Shown piece by piece: positions 45,860 to 55,373 of a stretch of 64,000 bases of DNA. Each line of letters starts with the position of its first letter. Position 1 is the first letter of the stretch. The stretch covers positions 18,164-82,163 of the forward strand of contig JAFLCP010000011.1 in assembly GCA_017303505.1 (NCBI GenBank). The letters are read 5' to 3'. The notes beneath the pieces are model-generated. The model ran no database searches and had not been told where the DNA came from. It saw only the letters and a list, made by a program, of their open reading frames with translations. This stretch comes from Planctomycetota bacterium (GTDB lineage Bacteria > Planctomycetota > Planctomycetia > Pirellulales > Pirellulaceae). A program made the translations under genes and the position numbers.

Positions 45860-46420
45860 ATGACACAAGATGTGACTCAAATTCTAAAGGCCCTGGAGGC
45901 TGGGGATCCTCTTGCCGCCAAGGAACTTTTGCCCGTGGTCTATCGTGAGCTCCATCAACTGGCGACCGCCAAAATGCGACAAGAACGGGGTGACCATACC
46001 CTGCAGCCAACTGCGTTGGTGCATGAAGCCTTTCTCCGTTTGGTCGGAGATGTAGACCTAAACCGCTGGGAAGGGCGGGCCCATTTTTTTTCCGCCGCTG
46101 CTGAAGCGATGCGCCGCATTCTAATCGACCATGCTCGCCACAAAAACGCGGCTAAACGCGGCGGAAAACTACAACGGCTTGACATCAATGAAATGTTGAG
46201 CTTTGACGAATCCAAAGTCGATTCGCTGCTGGAATTAGACTCGGCACTGGAGAAACAAGGGCAACTGGATCCGATGTTGGTTAAGGTTGTCGAACTGCGA
46301 TTCTTCGCTGGGTTATCCGTGGAGCAAACGGCCGAGGCCCTAAATGTCTCGGACCGAACCATCAAGCGGCATTGGGCCTATGCGCGAGCGTGGCTCCAAC
46401 GCGAACTCGAAGAAAAGTAA
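45860..46420 (+). CDS. ECF-type RNA polymerase sigma factor (planctomycete kinase-linked group)
   Basis: A 186-residue sigma factor of the group seen as Sig-70_X6-like: DVTQILKALEAGDPLAAKEL, LLPVVYRELHQLATAKM, HTLQPTALVHEAFLRLVGD, AMRRILIDHARHKNAAKRGG, then region 4 VVELRFFAGLSVEQTAEALN and DRTIKRHWAYARAWLQREL. A Ser/Thr kinase gene follows after about 190 bp in the same direction, as is usual for this group. Confidence 0.93.
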   Translation: MTQDVTQILKALEAGDPLAAKELLPVVYRELHQLATAKMRQERGDHTLQPTALVHEAFLRLVGDVDLNRWEGRAHFFSAAAEAMRRILIDHARHKNAAKRGGKLQRLDINEMLSFDESKVDSLLELDSALEKQGQLDPMLVKVVELRFFAGLSVEQTAEALNVSDRTIKRHWAYARAWLQRELEEK

Positions 46421-46606
46421 TGGCCACGATTGTTTGGGTTTGATTAAACCGTAGCTGGAACGCAGCGGAGGCTAGGTGGACTGGAGCAATACGCCATCCC
46501 CCTGCATACGCGCTTAAAATAATTGAAGGATAAATATGGCCCCTGCCTCCCCTTTTTGTCGCTTGAAAGAAAAGAGTACCGTGACAAAACGGAGCGGAGA
46601 TCTCCC

Positions 46607-49324
46607 ATGAACCAAGCCAATGAACGAACCATCTTCTTAGAAGCGATCGACCAAGATTCTGCGCAGGCGATGTATGCGTATGTCGAACAAGCTTGTGCGG
46701 GCAATCATGACCTGCAACAACGAGTAGAAAAACTTGTCGCCGCGCATCTCAAATCGGAAGGCATTCTAGCCCAACCCTTATTCGAACCGACTCCAGCCAA
46801 CTTGGCGGAGACACAGAGTCTCTCTTCCATAGCTGTTGCCCCACTTACGGACATCAACCAACAGATCGGTCCCTACCGACTTATGGAAAAAATTGGTGAG
46901 GGTGGCTTCGGCATCGTATACGTTGCCCAGCAAGAACAACCTGTCCGCCGTAAAGTTGCTTTGAAAATGGTCAAACCCAACATGAACTCGCGAGATGTCT
47001 TGGCTCGCTTTGAAGCGGAACGTCAAGCACTTGCCATGATGGATCATCCAGGCATTGCTCGAGTCTTCGATGCTGGGGTGAGCAGCGATGGACGTCCCTA
47101 TTTTGTCATGGAACTAGTGCGAGGAGTTTCCATCACGGAGTTTTGTGATTCTGCCAAACTTGATGTGACGCGACGCCTCGAACTCTTTCGCGATATCTGC
47201 TCTGCCGTTCATCATGCACATCAAAAAGGAATCATCCATCGAGACCTGAAGCCTTCCAACGTCCTTACAACTCTATTAGATGACAAACCGACCGTTAAAG
47301 TGATCGATTTTGGTATCGCCAAAGCCATCGGTCAGGACCTGACGGACAAGACGATTTACACGCGATTCATGTCCATGATGGGCACACCTCAGTACATGAG
47401 TCCAGAGCAAGCCGAGATGAATAGTTTGGATATCGATACCCGCAGCGATATCTACTCATTGGGAGTCATCTTGTATGAGCTGCTTACCGGCACAACGCCA
47501 ATAGAATCGACACGCATAAACTCTGCCGGCTATCATGAAATACGTCGAATGATTGTCGAGGAAGAACCTCCTCGTCCGAGCATGCGTCTTTCGACTCTTG
47601 GAAATCGGCTTACAACCGTGACCGAAAGCCGCAACGTTGAACCTCGTAAATTGCGTTCCATGTTGGATGGTGATCTGGACTGGATCGTCTTGAAAGCGAT
47701 GGAAAAAGATCGTACAAGGCGATACGATTCTGCAGCCGCGATGGCCAAAGATGTCACAGCCTATTTGCAATCAGATCCTGTCGATGCGCGTCCTCCATCG
47801 CGTTGGTATCGATTCCAGAAATTCGCCGGACGCAACAAAACGGTCATAGTTGCCTCCGCATTGGTTGCTACGTCGTTAGTGCTCGGAACTGCCTTCAGTC
47901 TGTATCAGATGTCGCAAGCGATGTCGGCAGCTGATGCCCTAAACACCGCTTTGGCAGATGCTCTTGACGCCAAACAAAAAGAAAAAAAAGCCAACGAACA
48001 ACTGCAAGAGTTTTCAGATCGACTCGTTCAAGCCAATCAACTGATTTCCACAGCTCAAACTCATTTCTTTGAAAATGAAATCGATGAAGCCATCAATGAT
48101 CTCGATCGAGCCATTGAACTTCAGCCCTCCTACTATCTCTCTTGGCTGCAACGAGGCCAAACCTACTCGCGGCTTGGCATGTGGTCCACTGCGGCAACCG
48201 ATTTCGCCAAAGCTTTGGAGTTAGGAGCTCCCACCAACGAGCCTCAATGGCAAGGGATCGGTGCTCTCTTTTTAGCAACCAATCAACCTGCCGCGTATCG
48301 AAAATTGGAAACCGAACTTGTCGATCACGTCTCCAAATCAAAAGGCCTCGTCGACTGGCAAGCCTTACGTGCGCTTGCCGTCACACCCGACCATGACGCT
48401 TTCATCGATTGGAAAAAAATCGCCGCAGATGTCGAGGCGAACTTAAGTCGAAGCCCGAACTTCGAGAGGGAACCTCGCGGACGTGGCGAGCGATTCGGGC
48501 GAGGTCCTGAACCATTCGGTGATCATCCACCTCACGAATTTGATCCCAATGGCCCACCTCCTGGAGGCTTTGGCCCCGATGGCCCGCCACCCGATGGCCC
48601 ACCGCCAAATGGACCACCACCGGGCAGTATTTTGGGAAGCGATTTTCCCAACAGAAACATGCCACCGGATCGCGGTGGTTTTGACAATAATCAACGTGAA
48701 AACTTTTCTCGCAATGAAGCAAGTGGGGATGCTCACCTCCGTTTTAGCGATCAACACAACCACAAGCCGAATCAGTCTCCAATCGCAGATTTCGATAACA
48801 ACACTCGCCCAGACAACAGGATGGGACCTGGAAATAACATGAGACGCTGGCAAGGTCCTGGCCAAGGTCCAGAACGAGGACCAGGACCGGGATTTGGACC
48901 CGAGGACCGCATGCGCGGCGAAGGGGGCATGAACCGCATACCGCTCAGTGCTAAACGCTACATCGCTGGTCTCATTATGATTCGAGCGGAAAACTACAGC
49001 CGAGCCGCTGAACTGCTTGAAGCAGCAGCCAACGACACCAACTGGGTCGGATGCGATTTGATCGCTTCATCACTAGCCATCGCTTATCACAAGCTGGCGC
49101 AACCCGAAAAAGCAACGTCGGCTTTCGCGAAGGCTGTTGAAAACCTAAATCAATTCTCGCAAGAGATCTCCGCCAATCCTAGCAGCAGACGAAAATTGGC
49201 CCCCTGGTTTGACACTATCGAATCATTATTGCTCTATCAGGAGGCGGCTCGCTTATTAAGCAAACCTCCCATCAATCTGAAAGAACTGCTTGAGCAAATA
49301 GAACAACGCAGACAGATCGAATGA
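46607..49324 (+). CDS. Membrane Ser/Thr protein kinase with TPR and Pro/Gly-rich region
   Basis: About 905 residues. The ATG at 46607 (MNQANERTIFLEA) with GGAG upstream is preferred over 46523. An N-terminal helical region of about 85 residues precedes the kinase domain: KIGEGGFGIVYVAQ, VALKMV, HRDLKPSNVL, DFGIAKAIG, SPEQAEM. One transmembrane helix follows (VIVASALVATSLVLGTAFSL), then a coiled coil, TPR units (INDLDRAIELQPSYYLSWLQ), a low-complexity segment with PPPDGPPPNGPPPG repeats and further TPR helices. Paired with the ECF sigma gene. A terminator follows. Confidence 0.9.
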   Translation: MNQANERTIFLEAIDQDSAQAMYAYVEQACAGNHDLQQRVEKLVAAHLKSEGILAQPLFEPTPANLAETQSLSSIAVAPLTDINQQIGPYRLMEKIGEGGFGIVYVAQQEQPVRRKVALKMVKPNMNSRDVLARFEAERQALAMMDHPGIARVFDAGVSSDGRPYFVMELVRGVSITEFCDSAKLDVTRRLELFRDICSAVHHAHQKGIIHRDLKPSNVLTTLLDDKPTVKVIDFGIAKAIGQDLTDKTIYTRFMSMMGTPQYMSPEQAEMNSLDIDTRSDIYSLGVILYELLTGTTPIESTRINSAGYHEIRRMIVEEEPPRPSMRLSTLGNRLTTVTESRNVEPRKLRSMLDGDLDWIVLKAMEKDRTRRYDSAAAMAKDVTAYLQSDPVDARPPSRWYRFQKFAGRNKTVIVASALVATSLVLGTAFSLYQMSQAMSAADALNTALADALDAKQKEKKANEQLQEFSDRLVQANQLISTAQTHFFENEIDEAINDLDRAIELQPSYYLSWLQRGQTYSRLGMWSTAATDFAKALELGAPTNEPQWQGIGALFLATNQPAAYRKLETELVDHVSKSKGLVDWQALRALAVTPDHDAFIDWKKIAADVEANLSRSPNFEREPRGRGERFGRGPEPFGDHPPHEFDPNGPPPGGFGPDGPPPDGPPPNGPPPGSILGSDFPNRNMPPDRGGFDNNQRENFSRNEASGDAHLRFSDQHNHKPNQSPIADFDNNTRPDNRMGPGNNMRRWQGPGQGPERGPGPGFGPEDRMRGEGGMNRIPLSAKRYIAGLIMIRAENYSRAAELLEAAANDTNWVGCDLIASSLAIAYHKLAQPEKATSAFAKAVENLNQFSQEISANPSSRRKLAPWFDTIESLLLYQEAARLLSKPPINLKELLEQIEQRRQIE

Positions 49325-49332
49325 CCCTTGGC

Positions 49333-49373
49333 AATGAAAAAGGCTCCAACGAATCGCTGGAGCCTTTCTCATT
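49333..49373. terminator. Bidirectional terminator between convergent genes
   Basis: AAAGGCTCCA (49339-49348) and TGGAGCCTTT (49358-49367) form a 10-bp stem flanked by AATGA and TCATT that extend it. A/T-rich flanks suit both directions: the kinase gene on the plus strand and the DUF3472 gene on the minus strand. Confidence 0.85.
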
Positions 49374-49403
49374 GCAACTATTCAAATTCCGACGTACGAA
49401 CGC

Positions 49404-50687
49404 TTATCGGGGAAGTTTGTCAAAATCGATTACCGGCTTTTCTGTGGCGGTTGATTGGCGTTTGAAACTATCGCCCGCCTTTCCCGTTTCGTTGAAGAAA
49501 CCACAATTTCGCATATAGAAATGATCTCCATCAGCGCCACCCATGTAATCTAGCCGATGACGATTTCCCCCTGTTGGATCAACAGAGAATCGGGCTTGAA
49601 CACACTCGTGCCATTTTCCCGTTGTATCGACTACCCATACATTGCCGTTCTCAACGCGGCGTTCAATATGGCCAAACGCTGGATTGAAACTTTCGAGGAA
49701 AGAATGGAAGCCTTTGTAATGAGTATCCGTCTTAGGACGGCGAAAACTCGCGATCAGTCGCCATTCATCTGCAGCTTTATCACCGAACCATGAAGTATAA
49801 ACGGTATTGCCTTTACCATCTGGTTTCACTTCGGTGAGAAAGCGGTACGTCTTGCCGGCTACCCAAGGGTAAATCAAAAAACTCTGGCCACCTGAACCTT
49901 CGTTGCCGAACTCGCCAATACGTACATCAGGCCCACGCCCCAACACGGCGATGCGTTGCTCTTCGGGAATATCCTTTGGATTATCCGTTTGAAAGGGACT
50001 CCAGACTGAAAACAGCACTCGTCGCTCGCTTTCACTGTTGACTTGGATTCCGAAATATCCTTCGCCAAATCCATTCGCCATATAATACGATCCGATCGGA
50101 TCAAAGCCGACGGGAACGGTAATCTCGCTGTAGCCGTATTGAATGTTCAGATCGCGAGGTACTTGGTAACCGAGATGAACCGATGGTCCACGCCTTCCCC
50201 AATAAAACATGTTTCCTTCGTTATTGCGCACATAGTCGACTTTCAAATTCTCTACCTCGGAGCGCACCACCAAACTCTGAATTTGAACACTACCCTTAAT
50301 TCCCTCTTTGCCTTTCAAATCAACCCTTACATATCCCTTCTTCGCACAATCAAACTCACCTACCGGGATATCGCTGACCTCTTTATTCTCAACCGCAACT
50401 TCTTTGTGCACATCCCCAACGGAAACATCAACAATGGCGCCATCGGCTCCTTTGGCTTCCAGCAGAAGTGTCACTTTGCACGGTTGATCGACCGAGAAAA
50501 ACAACGAATACGTCTGCAGTGCATCGCGAATTACCACCGAGCCCTCGCGGTTCGTAGCATTTCCGGGTTGTGGGGCTGATTTGTACGCATTGCCCCCTGC
50601 GGCGACGCGCCATTCGTCAGCCCAAACCGAAGCCACACAGAGTTGAAATACCAAACATGACAAAGCTAAAACACGACGCTGATTCAT
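49404..50687 (-). CDS. Exported DUF5077/DUF3472-type protein
   Basis: A 427-residue secreted protein. Signal peptide LALSCLVFQLCVASVWADE; an N-terminal beta domain (about 25-145, DUF5077-like); then a DUF3472-type domain with HLGYQVPRDLNIQYGYSEIT, YYMANGFGEGYFGIQVNSES, VLFSVWSPFQTDNPKDIPEE and YTSWFGDKAADEWRLIASFR. These domains occur in predicted polysaccharide-processing proteins of Bacteroidetes and planctomycetes. No catalytic residue can be assigned. Confidence 0.8.
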   Translation of the reverse strand: MNQRRVLALSCLVFQLCVASVWADEWRVAAGGNAYKSAPQPGNATNREGSVVIRDALQTYSLFFSVDQPCKVTLLLEAKGADGAIVDVSVGDVHKEVAVENKEVSDIPVGEFDCAKKGYVRVDLKGKEGIKGSVQIQSLVVRSEVENLKVDYVRNNEGNMFYWGRRGPSVHLGYQVPRDLNIQYGYSEITVPVGFDPIGSYYMANGFGEGYFGIQVNSESERRVLFSVWSPFQTDNPKDIPEEQRIAVLGRGPDVRIGEFGNEGSGGQSFLIYPWVAGKTYRFLTEVKPDGKGNTVYTSWFGDKAADEWRLIASFRRPKTDTHYKGFHSFLESFNPAFGHIERRVENGNVWVVDTTGKWHECVQARFSVDPTGGNRHRLDYMGGADGDHFYMRNCGFFNETGKAGDSFKRQSTATEKPVIDFDKLPR

Positions 50688-50817
50688 GAGCCTCTCTCAA
50701 ACGCAAAATCTAAAATCCACGGAAAGCAAACCATGCGCACCTCATCAACAAATGTCGGAGGAGCGAAGGGCGAATGATACCCAACCCCAACTTGAACGAA
50801 TTAATGGAACCTGGCAG

Positions 50818-53502
50818 CTATGGCTGTGAAGATGAGAAATAGTCATTGAAATCTATGTCCGATCTAATAGGATCCAAGTCCGGATCCACCTTCATGTGTC
50901 CTTGTTGCCGAGGATCACTTAAGGCCCCTTGCTTTTGCAATCTTCCTAACAACTCTTTTATCTTCGTCAAATAATCTTCCTTCTTCTCTGAAGCATGCGG
51001 GATTGCTTGCGAATAAGCACAAACCGCATTATACAAAATGTTAGCTTGGTTGGCCGGGTTGGACGCCTCCTGCAGTTGGATCAGCTCCTTTTCAAAATCC
51101 CCCAACTCTCCTTTGCGAATTCGTTCGACCAACTCCATCGAATTTTGCATGGCTCGCATCGTCAGCACCCAAGGCTGTTTAGGATTGTCTTTCATCAATT
51201 CCTGTAGAACCTGATTCGATTCGTTGATCACTTCGGTCGATTCAGCGGTTCGATCCAATTTCGCTAATGCAGCCCCTTTGACACGCAGGGCCTGCATAAG
51301 TTGCATTCGAAAAACATACGCCTTTGGATGACATTGCAGCAGAAGTCGGCTGTATTCTAAACCCTCGTCGATGTCCTTCAAATTCTGCTCACTGATCATC
51401 TCACCGCTGCTCGAGCCGCTAATGCCATAATTCAAATGACAAATAGCCCAAGTTTGTAGGAACTGGTCCGCGCTGCGTGCGTCTGGCGCGTCCTGGTCCT
51501 TTATCGTTTTCAATAAATCAATCGCCGAGCGATACAACTCCACCGCCTCTTCCGGCTTTTGCTCAAGGTTCTTGTAAGCAGCTTTCACATTGTAGGCGAA
51601 TGCAATAGCGACTTGCCTTTTGTAGGTGGCTTGAAAATTGTCGAGCAAATGCTTGATCTTTATCTCCATCTCAGCCAACAAATTTGTCACCAATTTGGCG
51701 TTCTCAGAACCACTGGATATCCCCGCATACGCCAAATAAGACATCGACTCAAGAGCTTGAATCTGATACTCAATCTGCTGTGGCGTTTTATCAGCCACCT
51801 CTCGAATCAACTTCGAACCAGCCATCACTTGCTGCCAAGCAAGTTCGTTATCACCATTTAGGGAGTGAATGGTTCCTACGAGCGATATCATCTGAGCAAT
51901 TCTCGCCGAGTATTCAAGATTCTCAGGCTCACGTTTCTGCAGCTCTTGGCACAATTGAATACACTCTTCAGCCGCTTTCTGCGCAGCAGCTAAATCGTTC
52001 AAAACAAAATGTGTACCAGAGAGCAACGCATAGGCCTTCGATGCTTCGCGACGAACCTCCAAGGAATCGCTCTCGTCGGCAATCAAGCCTTGATAAAAGA
52101 GAATAGCGTCGTTAAGGATTTCTTGTCTCTCTTCTTGCAGCTCGGGTTTTTGAGCCCACTCGACACTGGCAGCCCGAGCTGTCATGAGATTGACAACTTC
52201 AATGGCCCGACGCAGTCGCGACTCCGACTTGCGGCTTTGATTACTCGCTTCATTTCTAGCCAAAATTGCAACGTCACGTTGAGCGGCGAGTCGATTGTTG
52301 GCCGAGTACAAGATGGCCACAATAACAGCCAACGCAATAAATCCAACCGCTACGGCACTGGCGATAGCAGGATTCTTTTTGAACCACCGAACCGATCTTT
52401 CCCATTTCGAAATGGGACGAGCCAAAATGGGATCGCCGCTGAGCCAACGGCGTAAATCATCGGCAAGCATACCCGCCGAAGCATAACGTTTGGCAGGATC
52501 CTTTTGCAAACATTTGAGACAGATAGTTTCCAGATCGCCAGGAACGGAAGCATTCAATTGTCTCACGGGGACAGGATCTTGCTTCAGTACTTGCAGCACT
52601 GTTTCCATGGCGGTCGCCGCCTGAAACGGAGGGCGTCCCGTTAGGGTTCGATATAAAATCGCGCCCAAGGCATAGACGTCCGCCGCTGTTCCAATCTCTT
52701 TGCTTTGTCCTCCAGCTTGTTCGGGCGGCATATAACTCGGTGTACCCAATATCTGGCCCGTCCCGGTCAACTCCGATCCGCTGCCAATTTGTTTGGCTAA
52801 TCCAAAATCGGAAACCTTGGGAGTCCATTCCAATTCGATTTGGCTAACCAACGTGCGATCCGTAGTCGTTGGCTTGCGTGTTCGAAAAGAGTCAATCGTA
52901 CCGATACTCGATTCAGAATTCGTAGAACTCTTGCGCGATAAAAGAATGTTCGCTGGCTTTAAATCTCGGTGCACCACTTGCTTGCTATGCGCAAATTCGA
53001 TGGCATCGGCTACCTGTTTCATTAACTGAGCAGCAACACGGGGCGAGAGTGGATTCTCGCGAAGCAATTGATCTAAGCTGCCGCCTTCAACAAATCCCAT
53101 CGAAAAGAAATGTTGGCCATCGATCTCTCCGATTTCATAGATGGGAACGATATTTGGGTGCTCTAACTTCGCAGCCGCTTCGGCTTCCATCGTAAATCGC
53201 CGGACATCATCTGCCCCTGCTAACTTACCGCTTAATATCATCTTCAATGCAACGATTCGGCCAAGACTTCCTTGCCGAGCTTTGTAAACAACTCCCATTC
53301 CCCCACGCGCTAATTCTGCTTCGATGAAATAGTCGCCGAATTTCTTTCCTACCAAAGATGTAGTCGAAAGATTGAGGGCCACATCCGTGGTGGAGTTAGA
53401 ATTCAAGTACGGAGACGTTTCTTCGCTTGCATGCCGTTCAACAGCAGCTGCAGGAACCAAAATGGTCTCGGCGTTTTCATCGTTCGACTTTGGGTTTTGC
53501 AT
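50818..53502 (-). CDS. Membrane Ser/Thr protein kinase, not paired with a sigma factor
   Basis: An 894-residue kinase. Kinase domain (about 60-370): ELARGGMGVVYKARQGSLGR, VALKMILSG, HRDLKPANILL, an insertion of about 40 residues, then DFGLAKQIG and MPPEQAGG. One transmembrane helix (IASAVAVGFIALAVIVAILY), then a TPR-rich helical region of about 480 residues (KAYALLSGTHFVLNDLAAAQ, AYKNLEQKPEEAVELYRSAI). Unlike the other three kinases it has no adjacent ECF sigma gene. It lies downstream of the surface-protein genes on the same strand. Confidence 0.9.
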   Translation of the reverse strand: MQNPKSNDENAETILVPAAAVERHASEETSPYLNSNSTTDVALNLSTTSLVGKKFGDYFIEAELARGGMGVVYKARQGSLGRIVALKMILSGKLAGADDVRRFTMEAEAAAKLEHPNIVPIYEIGEIDGQHFFSMGFVEGGSLDQLLRENPLSPRVAAQLMKQVADAIEFAHSKQVVHRDLKPANILLSRKSSTNSESSIGTIDSFRTRKPTTTDRTLVSQIELEWTPKVSDFGLAKQIGSGSELTGTGQILGTPSYMPPEQAGGQSKEIGTAADVYALGAILYRTLTGRPPFQAATAMETVLQVLKQDPVPVRQLNASVPGDLETICLKCLQKDPAKRYASAGMLADDLRRWLSGDPILARPISKWERSVRWFKKNPAIASAVAVGFIALAVIVAILYSANNRLAAQRDVAILARNEASNQSRKSESRLRRAIEVVNLMTARAASVEWAQKPELQEERQEILNDAILFYQGLIADESDSLEVRREASKAYALLSGTHFVLNDLAAAQKAAEECIQLCQELQKREPENLEYSARIAQMISLVGTIHSLNGDNELAWQQVMAGSKLIREVADKTPQQIEYQIQALESMSYLAYAGISSGSENAKLVTNLLAEMEIKIKHLLDNFQATYKRQVAIAFAYNVKAAYKNLEQKPEEAVELYRSAIDLLKTIKDQDAPDARSADQFLQTWAICHLNYGISGSSSGEMISEQNLKDIDEGLEYSRLLLQCHPKAYVFRMQLMQALRVKGAALAKLDRTAESTEVINESNQVLQELMKDNPKQPWVLTMRAMQNSMELVERIRKGELGDFEKELIQLQEASNPANQANILYNAVCAYSQAIPHASEKKEDYLTKIKELLGRLQKQGALSDPRQQGHMKVDPDLDPIRSDIDFNDYFSSSQP

Positions 53503-53613
53503 CGCTCGCTCACAGCCTTAGCCTCCACACCTCTCTTGGTCCAATACCGAGAGATTGTTTCGCTTCCACATATTCGCTGTTCCGCGAGAAAAGTTCAATC
53601 TCATTCTGAGACT

Positions 53614-53632
53614 GAGGCCCTTTTAGGGCCTC
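53614..53632. terminator. GC-rich hairpin downstream of the small ORF
   Basis: GAGGCCC-TTTTA-GGGCCTC, a perfect 7-bp stem followed by TTTT on the plus strand and preceded by AAAA-rich sequence on the minus strand. It begins 8 bp after the stop codon of the small minus-strand ORF at 53641. Confidence 0.6.
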
Positions 53633-53640
53633 TTTTCCGC

Positions 53641-53841
53641 CTAGATGGCCGATTCCCCCCACTCGTCGAGCATGTTTGCCCCAATAACGCCAAAACCGCT
53701 GTATTTGCGACAGTTTTCCTGCGACTGGTACTCCTCCGACCCGGACTTACCATTCACAAAAATACTGTTGGACAAATCAGCGGCTGCTTTGGCTATTTTT
53801 CTAAATGTCGTCACCCACGGAACAAATTCAGTTTCCGCCAT
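53641..53841 (-). CDS. Probable small protein of 66 residues, unknown
   Basis: MAETEFVPWVTTFRKIAKAA begins a compact non-repetitive sequence ending NMLDEWGESAI. The amino-acid make-up looks like a folded protein, unlike the shadow frames nearby, and a GC-rich hairpin follows the stop directly. It overlaps the end of the Asn-rich EF-hand gene by 14 bp (starting in its last codons), with AGGGA just before the start. No family recognised; it could be a coupled partner of the upstream gene. An in-frame start 12 codons earlier is possible. Confidence 0.5.
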   Translation of the reverse strand: MAETEFVPWVTTFRKIAKAAADLSNSIFVNGKSGSEEYQSQENCRKYSGFGVIGANMLDEWGESAI

Positions 53842-54307
53842 TTCCCTGAGGTCGCATTCCACGACCACCACCGCCACCAGGTCCCATGCCGCGTCCCATA
53901 TTCATTCCTCTACCACCTTGGTCCATCATCGCTCCGTTGGCATTAGCGTTGTTGGCGTTAGCATTATTGGCCGCATTGGCGTTCTGCATGTTGCGTTGAT
54001 TGCGCATCATCAGGCCTCGAAGGCCGAGCAGGGCTTGCGATAACTCAGAGACATCTAATGAGCCCGAACCATCGGCATCGTAGTTCGTCATCAATGTCTG
54101 AGCTAAATTCGACATATCCTGATCGCCCATCTGATTGTTCTGGCCGTTGGCTTGATTCGCCATCGCAGCGTTGTTCTGACCGTTCGCCTGCATCATATGC
54201 CGCGGCCCCCCCTGCCCTCCTCTTTGCCCATTCCCCTGAGCACATACGGGTTCAACAAACAGGGACACCAAACCAATAACACCCAAACCTACCATGATTC
54301 GCAACAT
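53828..54307 (-). CDS. Exported Asn/Gly/Met-rich EF-hand protein
   Basis: A 159-residue secreted protein. AAGGAG precedes the start; signal peptide VGLGVIGLVSLFVEPVCAQ. An EF-hand or dockerin-like loop DADGSGSLDVSE lies in the middle, between low-complexity tracts rich in Asn, Gln, Ala and Gly (ANAANNANANNANANGAM) and a Gly/Arg/Met-rich tail. Calcium binding is likely; function unknown. Confidence 0.7.
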   Translation of the reverse strand: MLRIMVGLGVIGLVSLFVEPVCAQGNGQRGGQGGPRHMMQANGQNNAAMANQANGQNNQMGDQDMSNLAQTLMTNYDADGSGSLDVSELSQALLGLRGLMMRNQRNMQNANAANNANANNANANGAMMDQGGRGMNMGRGMGPGGGGGRGMRPQGNGGN

Positions 54308-54368
54308 TGTCGAATCTCCTTATGTGCCACACGTCCAGAAAAGAAAGCGAACAAGGACTGATGAAAAG

Positions 54369-55301
54369 TTAACCCATTCGATGCGAATGCGGTGGGCTCA
54401 TCCCGCCACGACCACGTTTGCGTCCATTAAATTGCTCGCCAGCTCCGAGCAATGTATTGCCAATGATGACAGCGCTATCGGCGACAACAAACTCATCTTC
54501 TGAGTTCAAGCTCACAATGCTCAAATTGCCACTGATTGCACCATCAATCGATGCGCTGTTATTTCCGTCCCCTAGCTGAGCCATGACTGAGCCTTCAACC
54601 AAGGCGGATTCCCCTAATGTCAGAGTGTCATCACCACTGCCGGTTTGGATGCAAAGCCCGCGATCGACTTCACCGCTGACATCGATACTGTTGTCGCCAT
54701 CCCCCAACAACAACATGGCTAAACCAGTTACAAGTGAATCGCTTCCCAAAGAAACGGTATCGCTACCAGTGCCTCCCTTGACACCCAGCGATCGATCGAC
54801 GCTGCCATCCAGCGATAAAGAATTATCCCCGTCGCCAAGTGAAGCCAGCAGATTCCCTTCTATGACGACTCCAGCCGCAATAGAAACCGTATCGGCTCCT
54901 GAACGTCCGCTATAAGCCACAGATCCGCCGACCGTTCCACCTAATATGGAGAAGCTATTGTCGCCCGCACCCAACGATGCAAAGATTTGATCTACGGCCA
55001 CCGAGCCTTCAGTTAAGTCGATCGAAACCGCATCATTGGTTTCGCTTCCGTCGCTATCCAACCGAATGAAGATATCATCCGTTACACCAGACTGGACGGT
55101 TACAATATCCGAACCATCCTCGGCAGCCCCTTCTTGAGTGATCTGCAACGTTCCATCTCCGAGATCGACAATCGCAATCTCACCTGCTGCAGTTCCTTTA
55201 ATGTAGAGATCGCCTCGAACAACGGAGATATCAACCGCCATCAACTCTCGATTCTCTAATTGTTCGAATCCAACATTCAACTTTCTACGTCGGCATGACA
55301 T
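54369..55301 (-). CDS. Surface protein with ENRELMA N-terminus and beta-repeats
   Basis: A 310-residue protein. The N-terminus, RRRKLNVGFEQLENRELMA, matches a planctomycete-specific leader found on large surface proteins. The body is a series of repeats of about 25-35 residues with LGDGDNSxxxxG and SGADTVSIAAG-type turns (LGAGDNSFSILGG, LGDGDNSLSLDGS, LGDGDNSIDVSGE), suggesting a right-handed beta-helix, possibly calcium binding. The C-terminus is short and basic. Confidence 0.75.
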   Translation of the reverse strand: MSCRRRKLNVGFEQLENRELMAVDISVVRGDLYIKGTAAGEIAIVDLGDGTLQITQEGAAEDGSDIVTVQSGVTDDIFIRLDSDGSETNDAVSIDLTEGSVAVDQIFASLGAGDNSFSILGGTVGGSVAYSGRSGADTVSIAAGVVIEGNLLASLGDGDNSLSLDGSVDRSLGVKGGTGSDTVSLGSDSLVTGLAMLLLGDGDNSIDVSGEVDRGLCIQTGSGDDTLTLGESALVEGSVMAQLGDGNNSASIDGAISGNLSIVSLNSEDEFVVADSAVIIGNTLLGAGEQFNGRKRGRGGMSPPHSHRMG

Positions 55302-55373
55302 GTTCTGATTTCCCCGCTACAAAGGTGACTTCGAGACTCATTTCGCGTCTCCACCTTCATAGGAGGAAATAGA

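Noticed and set aside
53645..54043. 132-codon plus-strand frame opposite the EF-hand gene and the small ORF
   Set aside because: It is His/Ser-rich, as expected for the antisense of Asn-rich and Met-rich codons, and has no ribosome site.
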